A stretch of 64,000 nucleotides of DNA from Robiginitomaculum sp. (GCA_002733805.1 NVXG01000001.1:1-64000), one strand, 5' to 3'; shown: positions 1-10,088, numbered from the stretch's first letter. The notes: generated from the letters alone by a model not told the origin. Translations and numbers: made by a program.

Positions 1-21
1 CCGGCTTGACCGGAGGGTCCA
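1..21. repeat. REP-like palindrome, cut by window start
   Basis: The first 21 bases are the right half of a GC-rich hairpin (CCGG loop, then CCGGAGGGTCC) whose complete copy lies at 63009-63035 and a diverged copy at 52987-53007. The left arm is outside the window. It is an intergenic repeat with no coding content. Confidence 0.5.
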
Positions 22-26
22 TGCCC

Positions 27-167
27 ATTGTACCGCTGGCCAATCCTTCGAGGCTCTCTTCGTTCGCACCTCAGGATGAGGACCTTTTTGAAACGACCAG
101 ACTCACACCACCCACCTCATCCTGAGGTGGCGCGAAGCGCCCTCGAAGGATCGGCTAGCGGTACAAT
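27..167. repeat. 141-bp imperfect palindromic intergenic element
   Basis: Three blocks recur in reverse complement in nested order: ATTGTACCGCT (27-37) with its complement at 157-167, TCCTTCGAGG (44-53) with its complement at 142-151, and CACCTCAGGATGAGG (67-81) with its complement at 115-129. The element can therefore fold into one long interrupted hairpin. A related single arm occurs near 54518-54540. It resembles paired REP or MITE-like intergenic elements; no gene is inside. Confidence 0.6.
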
Positions 168-193
168 CTTGCCAAAACGCCGCGCACTTCTTT

Positions 194-277
194 CACAATA
201 GTTTGGCGCACCCCACACACTCATGCACAATAAAATGACAAACAATCTACCCTTGTTGACGCTCCTTGACGCTTGGG
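194..277. repeat. Dispersed non-coding repeat, copy A
   Basis: This stretch matches 63091-63173 in the same order of blocks: CACAATAGTT, a GCGC-rich step, CACACTCAT, AATAAAA, GACA, CTTGTTGAC, CTTGACG, TTGG. The blocks are separated by substitutions and small indels. Neither copy contains a convincing reading frame. It may be a promoter-like or small-RNA-type repeat; the function is unknown. Confidence 0.45.
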
Positions 278-391
278 CTTGGGGCGTAAAAGGTGCCGCT
301 CCTCTTACATACGGGCACAGCTATATTGGCTACGGGAACCAGCATCTTTTCGCTCGTTCTCGGCTGTTTGACATCGTAAATTAAATAAAAC

Positions 392-415
392 CCCCAAAAA
401 CAACGGTTCTTGGGG
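392..415 (-). terminator. Rho-independent terminator of the ligase operon
   Basis: Read on the minus strand, CCCCAAGAAC pairs with GTTTTTGGGG around a four-base loop (one G-U pair), followed by GTTTTATTT. It lies about 130 bp after the stop of the carboxylate-amine ligase at 549 and would end that minus-strand transcript. Confidence 0.65.
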
Positions 416-548
416 CTATGCAGGTCGGGGGCGACCCAGCTCAAACTTCGCACACACCCTGCCGACATCTGATCTATCCACTGCGGACAATCCAGTTTTG
501 AGTCAAATTTATTTTTTCTGGGCCGTTTTGGGACCCATTTTGCGATTA

Positions 549-1691
549 TTAGTCACTGGGCGGCAAATCATAGGCGGTTTGTTCGATCAAATGGTCCACC
601 ACTTGGCACAAGGCTTCCTTGTCATCGGCCCCATTGGCCATTGCTTTGTCATACACCTCGATCTGTTGCATGGCGGAAGAACCCCGCGCCACAATGCGCC
701 GCAAATGGTGAACCTCATGCACACAATTCAAAGCCACCGCGTCATCCTCGACCAACTCGATCAGCTCTTCAAGCAGGGCGGCAAACGGGACCATCTCGCC
801 CTTGCCCAGATCGACCAGACGACCATTAACCCCATAGCGTGCCGCCCGGAACCGGTTTTCCTGCACCAGCAGGTCTGGGTAGGCCCGCCACTTCATATTG
901 GCGCGCTTCAAGCGGGCCAGTCGCCGCAACAGGCACTGGTACAATGCCGCAATGCCCAACGCATCTTCCAACCGGGGGCAAACGTCGGTAATTCGCATTT
1001 CCACCGTAGGGAATTTAGAACTGGGGCGTAAATCCCACCAGATTTTGGAACTGTCTTCAATGGCACCCGCCTTGACCATCACGTCGCACAGGCGCTCAAA
1101 TTCGCCCCAACTTTGAAACCGGTTGGGAATACCGTTACGCGGCATGCCATCCCAAACCACGGTCCGGTAGCTCATCATCCCCATGCGTCGTCCCCCCCAA
1201 AATGGGGAGGAATTGGAAAGCGCCAACAGGTGCGGCAAAAAATACCGCATCTGGTTCATCAAATCGATCCGCAAATCCTTGTCTTCAATCCCGGCATGAA
1301 CGTGCATACCACAAATCAGCATGCGGCGGATCACCCCGCCCATATCGTCGTTCAACTTGTCATAGCGCGGGGCGCGGGTGTGGTGTTGCCCATACCAATT
1401 GGCAAAGGGATGGGTCGAGGCGGCCATCAACTCCAGCCCATGTTTCTGGGCATTGCGCTTGATACAAGCCCGCATGGACGACAGATGCCGCCGCGCTTCT
1501 GAAATGGTGTCACAGACCGGCGTGCCGATCTCGATCTGACATTTCAAAAATTCCGGAGTGACGTGCTCGCCCAGCTCTGACTTGCAAGCCTCCATCAATT
1601 CGGGCGGAGGATCGGCGGCCAGATCACGGGTAACCGGATCCACCAACAAATACTCTTCTTCGATCCCAATGGTCAAAGCTGGCAACGTCAT
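549..1691 (-). CDS. YbdK-type carboxylate-amine ligase (GCS2 family)
   Basis: The 380-residue protein belongs to the GCS2/YbdK family of ATP-dependent carboxylate-amine ligases, relatives of glutamate-cysteine ligase. Visible marks are the N-terminal GIEEEYLLVD (residues 9-18, metal-binding acids), CQIEIGTP near 51-58 and GMHVHAGI at 128-135. The length is normal for YbdK. Only 24 bp separate it from the upstream amidohydrolase gene, so the two are probably co-transcribed. The natural substrate of this family is usually unknown; weak glutamate-cysteine ligase activity is recorded for E. coli YbdK. Pairing an amide-bond-forming enzyme with an amidohydrolase suggests a shared gamma-glutamyl-type compound (inference). 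Confidence 0.85.
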   Translation of the reverse strand: MTLPALTIGIEEEYLLVDPVTRDLAADPPPELMEACKSELGEHVTPEFLKCQIEIGTPVCDTISEARRHLSSMRACIKRNAQKHGLELMAASTHPFANWYGQHHTRAPRYDKLNDDMGGVIRRMLICGMHVHAGIEDKDLRIDLMNQMRYFLPHLLALSNSSPFWGGRRMGMMSYRTVVWDGMPRNGIPNRFQSWGEFERLCDVMVKAGAIEDSSKIWWDLRPSSKFPTVEMRITDVCPRLEDALGIAALYQCLLRRLARLKRANMKWRAYPDLLVQENRFRAARYGVNGRLVDLGKGEMVPFAALLEELIELVEDDAVALNCVHEVHHLRRIVARGSSAMQQIEVYDKAMANGADDKEALCQVVDHLIEQTAYDLPPSD

Positions 1692-1715
1692 GCGGACCCC
1701 CTATTCCCGTTTTGA

Positions 1716-2456
1716 TTACGCCTCTATCAAAGCGCGCAATGGTTCAAAAAGCAAATCTCGCCAGCGATTTATTGCTTGTGTCGAGTTCAACAGGTCTTGT
1801 CTGATCTCCAACGTTATATGGCGAAGACCACGGGAACCCACATGGCGGTTGACCGAATAATTATACAGCTTGGCTGAATAGGGTTGGTTGTCGCCCACTT
1901 TGACCCCGTTGGCCGACAAGTGCTCCATCACGGTCATGGCGCTGGCCCGGTCATCGCGCCACAGCAAACCGGCTTCCCACGGGCGTTCTTCGCGTTCACC
2001 GCGCAAGGCCCGACAAAACGAGTGCATGGAAATGACAAACGGATTGGACTGGGCCTGGGTCAGACAATCCAGTTCATCAGATAATTTGCAATGATAGGGG
2101 TGATAGTATTGGGCCAAGCGGTGGTGGCGCTCATCAGCGCTCAAATTTTGATTGCCCGGCACCGAAATTGTATCGCTGGTTTTCATGATTAGATCGGCAC
2201 GTTCTTCGCCGCGATTGGGGTCAATCACCAACCGCGAATACCCACAAAACAAAATCCGGGCTGACAAGGCTTCGGCCAAAGCCGCAGCTAAGTCCGCAGA
2301 ACCGGGATCATACGCAATGTGATCATCCAGTTGATTGTCGCTTAATCCCAACCCTGCAAATCCATCTGGGATGATGTTGGTCGCATGGTCGCAAAAGAAA
2401 AAAGCCGGGCTTGTTCCTCTGGGACCTGTAGTTTTTGCGACTTCGAAACTGGACAT
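1716..2456 (-). CDS. N-formylglutamate amidohydrolase-like protein
   Basis: The product (about 246 residues from the ATG at 2456; a GTG at 2474 would add six) matches the N-formylglutamate amidohydrolase fold. It has FFCDHATNIIP near the N-terminus, a SRLVIDPNR segment, ISMHSF in the middle and the NYSVNRHVGSRGLRHITLEIRQDLL segment near the end, the usual zinc-peptidase-like histidine/acid set. The 2456 start is preferred because GGTAGG lies upstream. No histidine-utilisation gene is nearby, so the classical role in histidine breakdown is not supported. Its neighbour is a carboxylate-amine ligase, which suggests amide turnover. A second member lies at 50961-51908. Confidence 0.8.
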   Translation of the reverse strand: MSSFEVAKTTGPRGTSPAFFFCDHATNIIPDGFAGLGLSDNQLDDHIAYDPGSADLAAALAEALSARILFCGYSRLVIDPNRGEERADLIMKTSDTISVPGNQNLSADERHHRLAQYYHPYHCKLSDELDCLTQAQSNPFVISMHSFCRALRGEREERPWEAGLLWRDDRASAMTVMEHLSANGVKVGDNQPYSAKLYNYSVNRHVGSRGLRHITLEIRQDLLNSTQAINRWRDLLFEPLRALIEA

Positions 2457-2553
2457 CGGGCGCAACCTACCCACTCGCGCCAGACAAGGCGAGAGAGAAT
2501 GTCACCCCTTGTACAATTTTTTGGTTCAGCCGGTGCCGGGTCGCAAAATTACC

Positions 2554-3903
2554 TTAGCCAATCCAGTCTTTTTTGAGCGGTTTGGCTGCCAGAAAAAACA
2601 GGATTGCGGCAAGCAGATAAAACACCGTGCCACATAAAATAGAGTAACGAAGAGATTCATCACCAAACCGGCCACGCAATAAATCAGACATGCCGCCTAG
2701 CAAAACATCGCCCAACGCCAGACCCAGAAAATTGTTGATCAACAAAAAAATCGCGGTCGATGTGGCGCGCATATTGGGTGGCACCATATGCTGGATGGAC
2801 GAGATCACTGGACCCAACCAAGCCAAGCTTAACGCAACCGGAAACATCAAAATGACGAACAGAGTGCCCAAGGAGTTGGTCAGCGTAGCCGTCATATAAA
2901 AGGGAACCGTGATCAAAAAGGCAATGGCCGGAACCAGTACATAAACCGACTTATTCTTGCCGCCAATTTTGTCAGCAATGAACCCGCCCATGAAAATTCC
3001 GACCACGCCACCGATCAACATGATCACCGAGAAAAAATATGCAGCATATAACAGGTTGGAAGCGCCCGCCGGAATCATCCAGCCCGGTAAAAACGAGAGA
3101 AATGCAGGTAATTCATCGCCAAAACTGCGAACCAGGAAAGCCGGTATCCAAGCGAACACACCATAGCCCATAATCGAGGAGGAGGCCGCACCAAACGAGA
3201 TGAGCCAGAATGACTTTTTCGTACGTAACAAGTTGAATACTTGCAGTATTGTTACTGATTTTGGTTTGGCTTCTACTGGTTTTGCATCATACCGTCCGCG
3301 CGCTGGTTCACGGATGGTAAACAAGAACAATGGAGCCAGAATGATCCCGACCGCACCGATCACAATAAACGCCATGCGCCAGCCATAAACCGTGGCCATC
3401 ACCCCGCCATAGACAATGCCCACGGCGCTGCCGATGGGAATACCCAGCGAGAATATGGCCAGAGCAGTGGCGCGTTTGTTGGGTGGAAAATAATCCGCAA
3501 TGATCGAGTAGGATGGTGCGATACCACCCGCCTCACCAACCCCAACCCCCATACGCGCAAAAAATAATTGAACGGCATTACCAGCCATGCCGCAAACGGC
3601 TGTCATGGCGCTCCACGCAGCCAAGGCGGCAGCGATAATCCACACCCGGTTGTGTCGATCGGCCATCCAGGCCACCGGCACGCCCAACACCGAATAAAAC
3701 AAGGCAAAGGCCACGCCACGCATGACGCCGATCATGGTATCGGACACTCCGAGTTCCTGTTGAATCGGGATCGCCAAAATGCTGATGATGGAGCGATCAA
3801 CAAAATTGAACGTGTACACCAACACCAGAATAAACATCACCCAACCCAGATACGCTTTGCTTTCTGTCCGGGTTTCTACAGACACACTTTGGCTGTCACT
3901 CAA
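2554..3903 (-). CDS. MFS transporter (spinster-like)
   Basis: This is a twelve-helix major facilitator protein of about 449 residues. TM1 is followed by FNFVDRSIISILAIPIQ, the loop between helices 2 and 3 has AWMADRHNR, and GVGVGEAGG lies in helix 4, as in spinster-like alphaproteobacterial carriers. A TTG at 3903 is preceded by AAGGGGAA at good spacing; a GTG at 3936 would add eleven residues but has no ribosome site. The substrate cannot be inferred. It is followed by the N-formylglutamate amidohydrolase-like gene on the same strand. Confidence 0.8.
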   Translation of the reverse strand: MSDSQSVSVETRTESKAYLGWVMFILVLVYTFNFVDRSIISILAIPIQQELGVSDTMIGVMRGVAFALFYSVLGVPVAWMADRHNRVWIIAAALAAWSAMTAVCGMAGNAVQLFFARMGVGVGEAGGIAPSYSIIADYFPPNKRATALAIFSLGIPIGSAVGIVYGGVMATVYGWRMAFIVIGAVGIILAPLFLFTIREPARGRYDAKPVEAKPKSVTILQVFNLLRTKKSFWLISFGAASSSIMGYGVFAWIPAFLVRSFGDELPAFLSFLPGWMIPAGASNLLYAAYFFSVIMLIGGVVGIFMGGFIADKIGGKNKSVYVLVPAIAFLITVPFYMTATLTNSLGTLFVILMFPVALSLAWLGPVISSIQHMVPPNMRATSTAIFLLINNFLGLALGDVLLGGMSDLLRGRFGDESLRYSILCGTVFYLLAAILFFLAAKPLKKDWIG

Positions 3904-4011
3904 TTGAACTTCCCCTTGATTTACTATTTTCAACACTTGTTTAAATTTGAGGATTTACCAGAACAGATTTTGTGTGTCAAAACAACCGGTAACTGAAAAC
4001 CGTTTGTCTGG

Positions 4012-4938
4012 TTAGTCACCGGGTGGCAACATGAAACGTTGTCGTCGGTGCAGCAAAAAACCCCGAAAGCAATTGGCAGCATCCGACAAGGGGTCCTCGG
4101 CCAGATGAACCAAAATCCATTTGCGTAACAAAGGCAGACCCGGCGCTTTTAAGGCCAGCAAGCGACCGGATTGCAACTCGGCTTGTGCTGTATGCAAGGA
4201 CAGCATGGCAATTCCCATCCCGGCCATCACCGCCTGCTTGATGCTCTCATTCGAATTTAGTTCCAACACGGCATAGCTTTGCCCGCTGCCATATTGGTCA
4301 AGGTACCGTTGTGCCAACGCGCGGGTGCCGGATCCGACTTCGCGCATCAAAAATGTTTCTTGCAACAATTTGGCGGCTGGTACCGTATCCAGATCGGCCA
4401 AGGGGTGATCCCGGGCCACCACGATGCCGTAAGGATGCTCGCCCAGATAATCATGGGCCACCGACAGACTGATCGGCGGGCGACCCAGTATTGCCAGATC
4501 AACCGCCCGGCTACCCAACGCCCGGGTGATCTCCTCCCGACCGCCAATGACCAAGCGCAGATCAATATCTGGAAAAGACCGTAAAAAAGCGGCCAATATG
4601 GTTGGCGCAAAATATTTACCCGTGCTGACCACGCCAATACCCAACGATCCAGCTTTGCCGGTTTTTAACGCATCCAGCTTTTTGGCAGAGGTTTCAAGGG
4701 CTGCCTCAATGCGCTGCGACAGGGTTTCAATCTCCAACCCAGTGTCGGTCGCCTGAAAGCCGTTCTGGCCGCGTTGCAGTATTTTGGTCCCAACCAAACC
4801 CTCCAATGTTTTGATCTGAATTGAGATCGCCGGCGGGGTTACACACAATTCTTCGGCGGCTCGGGTGACAGAACCGGTTTTTAGCACCGCTTTGAAGGCC
4901 CGTAACTGTTTGAATGTTATATTTTTTTGCAGTGACAT
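4012..4938 (-). CDS. cbbR: LysR-type regulator of the cbb operon
   Basis: The 308-residue protein has an N-terminal winged HTH (FKQLRAFKAVLKTGSVTRAAEEL, then TPPAISIQIKTLE) and a periplasmic-binding-like effector domain, the LysR layout. It is divergent from cbbF with about 115 bp between starts, the classic position of CbbR, which senses Calvin-cycle metabolites and activates cbb transcription. An 18-bp palindrome sits directly upstream of its ATG. Assignment as CbbR rests on family plus position. Confidence 0.88.
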   Translation of the reverse strand: MSLQKNITFKQLRAFKAVLKTGSVTRAAEELCVTPPAISIQIKTLEGLVGTKILQRGQNGFQATDTGLEIETLSQRIEAALETSAKKLDALKTGKAGSLGIGVVSTGKYFAPTILAAFLRSFPDIDLRLVIGGREEITRALGSRAVDLAILGRPPISLSVAHDYLGEHPYGIVVARDHPLADLDTVPAAKLLQETFLMREVGSGTRALAQRYLDQYGSGQSYAVLELNSNESIKQAVMAGMGIAMLSLHTAQAELQSGRLLALKAPGLPLLRKWILVHLAEDPLSDAANCFRGFLLHRRQRFMLPPGD

Positions 4939-4940
4939 AA

Positions 4941-4958
4941 GTTTATTTTAACATAAAC
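4941..4958. promoter_or_regulatory. Candidate CbbR operator
   Basis: GTTTAT and ATAAAC form a perfect inverted repeat with a six-base spacer. It contains TTA-N8-TAA, matching the TNA-N7/8-TNA pattern known for CbbR. It lies three bases upstream of the cbbR start and about 95 bp from the cbbF start, suited to autoregulation and divergent activation. Binding is inferred. Confidence 0.55.
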
Positions 4959-5052
4959 AAAAAAAATTTCAATTTTCTTTCTTTGTCCATTGGTCCAACA
5001 TAGTCAAAATACCTAGTTTGCTGCTGCCACTTCATGAGGGAGACAGCTCAAC

Positions 5053-6108
5053 TTGTTTAGGGCCCAACCTTCCATGACTATACACCTGTCCCGTAGATTT
5101 GCCGGAAACATTCCGGATGCCGATCTGAAAGCCGCGCTTTGCTCGACGATTGACGCTTTGTGCATTGCCGCCATTGAAATATCCGACCTGTGCGCGCTAG
5201 GCCCGCTGGCCGAAGGACTGGGGGCAGTTACTGGCGATGAAAACGCCGATGGCGACACCCAAAAAGAATTGGATGTTCAATCGGATGAGATCATCAAACG
5301 GGTCTTGCAAAAAGTTCCTGTCGCCTATTACGCCTCGGAGGAAGAAGAAGGTGTCAACACATTCGACCCAAACGGGCCTATATCGGTGGCGGCGGACCCG
5401 CTGGACGGATCATCCAATATCGACACCAATGTGTCGATTGGCACCATTTTTTCGATCTTTCAAACCGTGCCGGGCAAGCCGGAGGCGTCATTTTATCGAC
5501 GTGGCGAAGAACAATTGGTCGGCGGGTTTTTCGTATACGGCCCACAAACCACTTTGATCATGACGGCGGGTGACGGCGTGGAATTGTATGCCCTTGACCC
5601 AAAGGCAAGAAAATTTGTGCTGGCTGACCCGGAAGTTCGTTTGGCTGAAAACAAATGTGAATACGGCATCAATGCCAGCAATGCACGGCATTGGTTGCGC
5701 CCGATCCGTAATTTCATCGAGGATTGCGTGGCCGGAACAACCGGACCTTTGCGCGCCGATTACAATATGCGTTGGGTTGGCTCGTTAGTGGCCGACGCGT
5801 CGCGCATCCTGTCGCGTGGCGGTCTGTTTTTGTACCCGGGTGACGGACGCAAAGGATATGAAAATGGCCGGCTGCGCCAATTATATGAGGCCAACCCTGT
5901 TTCATTTGTGATCGAGCAAGCTGGCGGCAGTGCTACGGACGGCTCCAAACGCATACTCGATCAAAATTTGAGCGATTTGCACCAACGTGTGCCGTTTGTG
6001 TTTGGCTCCAAAGAACAAGTTCGTCTGGTGGCGCGCTATCATGATCGTCCCGGGTTTTTAGGCTCACGTGCGCCGCTGTTTGCGCCACGCGGCTTGTTTC
6101 GCAAATAA
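5053..6108 (+). CDS. cbbF: Fructose-1,6-bisphosphatase class I
   Basis: The enzyme removes the C1 phosphate of fructose 1,6-bisphosphate (and in Calvin operons often sedoheptulose 1,7-bisphosphate) in RuBP regeneration. DPLDGSSN at residues 115-122 is the metal/phosphate motif of class I FBPases, and EEEEG near 96-100 adds metal ligands. The start drawn is a TTG with AGGGAGA nine bases upstream; an ATG at 5074 would remove seven residues but lacks a ribosome site. It is first in the cbb operon, and twelve bases separate it from cbbP. Confidence 0.93.
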   Translation: MFRAQPSMTIHLSRRFAGNIPDADLKAALCSTIDALCIAAIEISDLCALGPLAEGLGAVTGDENADGDTQKELDVQSDEIIKRVLQKVPVAYYASEEEEGVNTFDPNGPISVAADPLDGSSNIDTNVSIGTIFSIFQTVPGKPEASFYRRGEEQLVGGFFVYGPQTTLIMTAGDGVELYALDPKARKFVLADPEVRLAENKCEYGINASNARHWLRPIRNFIEDCVAGTTGPLRADYNMRWVGSLVADASRILSRGGLFLYPGDGRKGYENGRLRQLYEANPVSFVIEQAGGSATDGSKRILDQNLSDLHQRVPFVFGSKEQVRLVARYHDRPGFLGSRAPLFAPRGLFRK

Positions 6109-6120
6109 GAGGAGAGCGCA

Positions 6121-6990
6121 ATGTCAATCAAACATCCGATCATCTCCGTAACTGGCTCAAGCGGCGCGGGAACCAGTACGGTAAAGCATACTTTTGATCA
6201 GATTTTCCGCCGCGAAAACATCAAAGTTGTGTCGATCGAAGGCGATGCCTTTCACCGCTATGACCGGGTAGATATGAAAGCAGAGCTGGAAAAACGCACG
6301 ACACAAGGCGATCACACGTTTAGCCATTTTTCGATGGAAGCCAATATTTTGAAAGACTTGGAACGAGTGTTTCGCGAATATGCTGAAACCGGCAAGGGTA
6401 AAACCCGGACCTATGTCCATAGCGAAGAAGAGGCCAAAGCCTTAGGCACGCCATCTGGACAATTTACCAAATGGGCCAAATTTGAAGATGATAGTGACAT
6501 CCTCTTTTATGAAGGCCTGCACGGGGCGGTGGTCAGCGACAAGATCAATGTCGCCCAATATGCTGATCTGAAAGTTGGCGTGGTGCCGGTAATCAATTTG
6601 GAATGGATTCAAAAAATCCATCGGGACAAGGAACAACGGGGCTATTCAACCGAAGCGGTGACCGATGTCATTTTGCGGCGCATGCATGATTATGTGCATG
6701 TGATCACCCCACAATTCGGCCAGACAGATATTAATTTTCAACGGGTGCCCATTGTCGACACCTCCAACCCATTTATGGCCCGGTGGATCCCGACCGCAGG
6801 CGAATCATTGGTGGTCATCCGATTTGCCAATCCACGGGGAATTGATTTTTCGTATCTGACCTCAATGATCCATGACAGTTGGATGAGTCGGGCCAATTCG
6901 ATCGTCATTCCAGGCGATAAAATGGACCTTGCTATGCAATTAATCTTTACGCCGCTGATCATGCGGCTCAACGAAAAACGTACCTTTTAG
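6121..6990 (+). CDS. cbbP: Phosphoribulokinase
   Basis: The 289-residue enzyme phosphorylates ribulose 5-phosphate to RuBP, the CO2 acceptor. The P-loop GSSGAGTST is at residues 12-20, followed by [10 protein letters not shown] with catalytic acid and substrate-binding residues. Length and sequence fit the proteobacterial octameric (class I) PRK that is allosterically controlled by NADH and AMP. GAGGAGAG precedes the ATG. It lies between cbbF and cbbT, 14 bp from cbbT. Confidence 0.95.
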   Translation: MSIKHPIISVTGSSGAGTSTVKHTFDQIFRRENIKVVSIEGDAFHRYDRVDMKAELEKRTTQGDHTFSHFSMEANILKDLERVFREYAETGKGKTRTYVHSEEEAKALGTPSGQFTKWAKFEDDSDILFYEGLHGAVVSDKINVAQYADLKVGVVPVINLEWIQKIHRDKEQRGYSTEAVTDVILRRMHDYVHVITPQFGQTDINFQRVPIVDTSNPFMARWIPTAGESLVVIRFANPRGIDFSYLTSMIHDSWMSRANSIVIPGDKMDLAMQLIFTPLIMRLNEKRTF

Positions 6991-7004
6991 AGCAGGAAAA
7001 ACCC

Positions 7005-8996
7005 ATGAGCACCCAAACCAGCACAGCAACTGCCGACCAGATGGCTAATGCGATTCGCTTTTTGGCGATGGACGCCATTCAAGCGGCCAATTCCGGGCAC
7101 CCCGGCGCGCCGATGGGCTTGGCCGATGCGGCAACCGTTTTGTTTACAAAACACATTAAAATCGACCCGGCCAACCCGGATTGGGCCGACCGGGACCGGT
7201 TTGTCCTGTCGGCTGGTCATGCTTCCATGTTGCAATATGCCCTGCACTATCTGGTCGGGTATCCAGATATGACGTTGGAGCAAATCAAAAACTTTCGCCA
7301 ATTAGGGTCCATTACCGCCGGTCATCCGGAATATGGCCATGTCCAAGGGGTTGAAACCACCACCGGTCCGTTGGGACAGGGCATTGCCACAGCGGTTGGC
7401 ATGGCACTGGCCGAGCGGGTTCAAAACGCCAAATTCGGCGATGAGTTGGTGGATCACTACACATGGGTGATGGCGGGCGATGGCTGTTTGATGGAGGGCA
7501 TTTCTCACGAAGCGATTGATATGGCCGGCCATATGAAGTTGGGCAAATTGATTTTGTTTTGGGATGACAATTCGATCACCATTGATGGCGGTACAGATCT
7601 TTCTACCACGATGGACCAACCCAAGCGCTTTGCAGCCGCTGGTTGGCAGGTTAAATCCGTAGACGGTCATGACCCGCTGGCCATTCACCGAGCGATACTG
7701 TCGGCCAAACGAAATACCACGCAACCAACTTTGATCGCCTTAAAAACCGTAATCGGCAAAGGCGCTCCCAACAAATCGGGCACCAATAAAGTCCACGGCG
7801 CTCCGCTGGGTGCCGAAGAGATTGAAGCAACCCGCAAAGCCCTGAACTGGCCATACCCAGCCTTTGAAATCCCTCAAAGTATTTTGGAGCCGTGGCGAAA
7901 AGCCGGCAAGAAATCGATCAACAAACGACGTAAATGGCAAAGAAACCTCGATGCATCGCCAAAGCGTGACAGCTTTCTGGCCGTGCAAGAAGAGGCCATT
8001 TCACCGGCACTGGGCGGCGTAATCAACAAACTAAAAGCCGCGATTTCCCGCGATAAACCAAAACAGGCCACGCGGGTTTCCAGCCAAAAAACCCTGGAAG
8101 TGATCAATGCCGTTCTGCCCAACACAATAGGCGGCTCGGCCGATCTGACCGGCTCCAACAATACGCTGACCCCGGGCATGAATACCATTGCCCCCGGACA
8201 ATATGACGGCAGATATATATACTATGGTGTGCGCGAACATGCGATGGCCGCGATCATGAACGGCTTGACCTTACATGGCGGGTTCATCCCCTATGGCGGT
8301 ACATTTTTGGTGTTTGCCGGATATATGTTGGGGGCCATGCGCTTGTCGGCCCTGATGGGCATTCGCGTGATCTATGTGCTGACCCATGACAGTATTGGTC
8401 TGGGCGAAGATGGTCCGACTCACCAACCGGTAGAAACTCTGGCTATGTTGCGGGCTTTACCCAACATGATGGTGTTTCGACCGTGCGATGCGATAGAAAC
8501 CGCCGAATGTTGGCAGGCGGCATTGGATGCCACCGACGCGCCATCCACCTTGGCACTGACCCGTCAGGGATTGCCTACTTTACGCACCGAATACACTGAT
8601 GAAAACTTAAGCGCCAAAGGGGCCTATCTTTTGCGTCAGCCGTCCGGTGGGCGCGACCTGACCCTGATCGCCACCGGCTCTGAAGTCCATCTAGCGACAG
8701 AAGCCGCCGAGGCCTTAGCCCGCCAAGGCGTTGCAGCGGCTGTGGTTTCCATGCCGTGTCAGGAATTGTTTGAACAACAATCTGACACCTACCGAGCCAG
8801 TGTGCTGGGCGAAGCACCCCGCATTGCCGTTGAGGCCGCCATTGGCTTTGGTTGGGAGCGCTATACCGGTTCGGCCGGTAACTTCATTGGCATGACCGGC
8901 TTTGGCGCATCGGCTCCTGCTCCGGCCTTGTATGAGCATTTCGGCATTACCACTGCCGCCATCATCGCCAAAGCCAAAGCCATTTTGGCTGATTAG
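7005..8996 (+). CDS. cbbT: Transketolase
   Basis: The 663-residue thiamine-diphosphate enzyme shuffles two-carbon units in RuBP regeneration. Visible marks are GHPGAPMG (31-38), the ThDP motif start GDGCLMEG (158-165) with the following DDN, and in the middle domain [13 protein letters not shown] with the catalytic glutamate and FLVFAGYM. The length is normal for the family. AGCAGGAAA precedes the ATG. It sits within the cbb operon, with 14 bp to cbbA. Confidence 0.95.
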   Translation: MSTQTSTATADQMANAIRFLAMDAIQAANSGHPGAPMGLADAATVLFTKHIKIDPANPDWADRDRFVLSAGHASMLQYALHYLVGYPDMTLEQIKNFRQLGSITAGHPEYGHVQGVETTTGPLGQGIATAVGMALAERVQNAKFGDELVDHYTWVMAGDGCLMEGISHEAIDMAGHMKLGKLILFWDDNSITIDGGTDLSTTMDQPKRFAAAGWQVKSVDGHDPLAIHRAILSAKRNTTQPTLIALKTVIGKGAPNKSGTNKVHGAPLGAEEIEATRKALNWPYPAFEIPQSILEPWRKAGKKSINKRRKWQRNLDASPKRDSFLAVQEEAISPALGGVINKLKAAISRDKPKQATRVSSQKTLEVINAVLPNTIGGSADLTGSNNTLTPGMNTIAPGQYDGRYIYYGVREHAMAAIMNGLTLHGGFIPYGGTFLVFAGYMLGAMRLSALMGIRVIYVLTHDSIGLGEDGPTHQPVETLAMLRALPNMMVFRPCDAIETAECWQAALDATDAPSTLALTRQGLPTLRTEYTDENLSAKGAYLLRQPSGGRDLTLIATGSEVHLATEAAEALARQGVAAAVVSMPCQELFEQQSDTYRASVLGEAPRIAVEAAIGFGWERYTGSAGNFIGMTGFGASAPAPALYEHFGITTAAIIAKAKAILAD

Positions 8997-9010
8997 GGAA
9001 GGACGAACCA

Positions 9011-10078
9011 ATGGCCCGCATCACACTTCGACAATTGCTCGATCACGCTGCCGAACATGGCTATGGCGTACCGGCTTTTAATATCAACAATATGGAACAA
9101 GTATTGTCGATCATGGAGGCGGCTGATGCTACGGATGCGCCGGTTATCTTGCAAGCATCGCGCGGGGCAAGATCCTATGCTGGCGACATCATGTTGATCA
9201 AATTGGTCGAGGCGGCCGAGGCGATGTATCCGGGTATTCCGATCTGTCTGCATCAGGATCACGGCAATAATGGCGCCACCTGTTATTCGGCAATCCAAGC
9301 TGGATTTACCTCGGTAATGATGGATGGCTCGTTGGAAGCCGACGCCACAACACCCGCCAGTTATGCGTATAATGTCGAAATCACCCGGACCGTCACTGAA
9401 GTCGCCCATGATGTCGGCGCATCGGTTGAGGGTGAGCTGGGTTGCCTCGGCTCGTTGGAAACCGGCGAGGGCGAAAAAGAAGACGGGCATGGCTTTGAGG
9501 GCAAGCTCGACAAGAAGCAATTGCTGACCGATCCAATTGAGGCCTCCGATTTTGTTGCCGCAACCAAGGTCGATGCCTTGGCCATCGCCATGGGAACCAG
9601 CCATGGGGCTCACAAATTTTCGCGGTCCCCAGATGGTGATATTCTGGCCATGGACGTGGTTGCAGCCATTCATAAACGCCTGCCTGACACTCATTTAGTG
9701 ATGCATGGCTCCAGTTCGGTTCCGCAGGAATTGCAAGATATTTTCAACCAGTATGGTGGGGAGTTGACCCAGACGTGGGGTGTGCCGATTGATGAGATCA
9801 CCAAGGGCATCAAAACCGGGGTGCGCAAAGTCAATATCGATACGGATTGTCGTCTGGCCATCGCTGGGCAATTTCGAAAAGTTGCCCAGGAAAATCCCGG
9901 TCAATTTGATCCGCGAAAATTCCTGCAACCCTCGATCGACGCTATGCGCGCCTTGTGCGTCGATCGATTTGAACGCTTTGGTACTGCGGGCAATGCCCAC
10001 AAGATCACGCCCATTCCCATGGCCGAAATGGCCCGGCGCTATGCGAGCGGCTCGCTTGACCCGCAAACGATAAACTAG
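9011..10078 (+). CDS. cbbA: Class II fructose-bisphosphate aldolase
   Basis: The 355-residue zinc aldolase condenses triose phosphates to fructose 1,6-bisphosphate, and in Calvin operons also makes sedoheptulose 1,7-bisphosphate. HQDHG at 81-85 carries the zinc ligand and catalytic aspartate, MDGS follows near 105, and the GTSHGAHKF and VMHGSSSVP segments hold further zinc/phosphate residues. The [11 protein letters not shown]-type signature ([10 protein letters not shown]) is intact. AGGGAAGG precedes the start. It is followed by cbbM after 10 bp. Confidence 0.95.
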   Translation: MARITLRQLLDHAAEHGYGVPAFNINNMEQVLSIMEAADATDAPVILQASRGARSYAGDIMLIKLVEAAEAMYPGIPICLHQDHGNNGATCYSAIQAGFTSVMMDGSLEADATTPASYAYNVEITRTVTEVAHDVGASVEGELGCLGSLETGEGEKEDGHGFEGKLDKKQLLTDPIEASDFVAATKVDALAIAMGTSHGAHKFSRSPDGDILAMDVVAAIHKRLPDTHLVMHGSSSVPQELQDIFNQYGGELTQTWGVPIDEITKGIKTGVRKVNIDTDCRLAIAGQFRKVAQENPGQFDPRKFLQPSIDAMRALCVDRFERFGTAGNAHKITPIPMAEMARRYASGSLDPQTIN

Positions 10079-10088
10079 GAGAGACCCA

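Noticed and set aside
247-468. Minus-strand frame of 73 residues
   Set aside because: It runs across a terminator hairpin and a dispersed repeat and shows no protein-like pattern.
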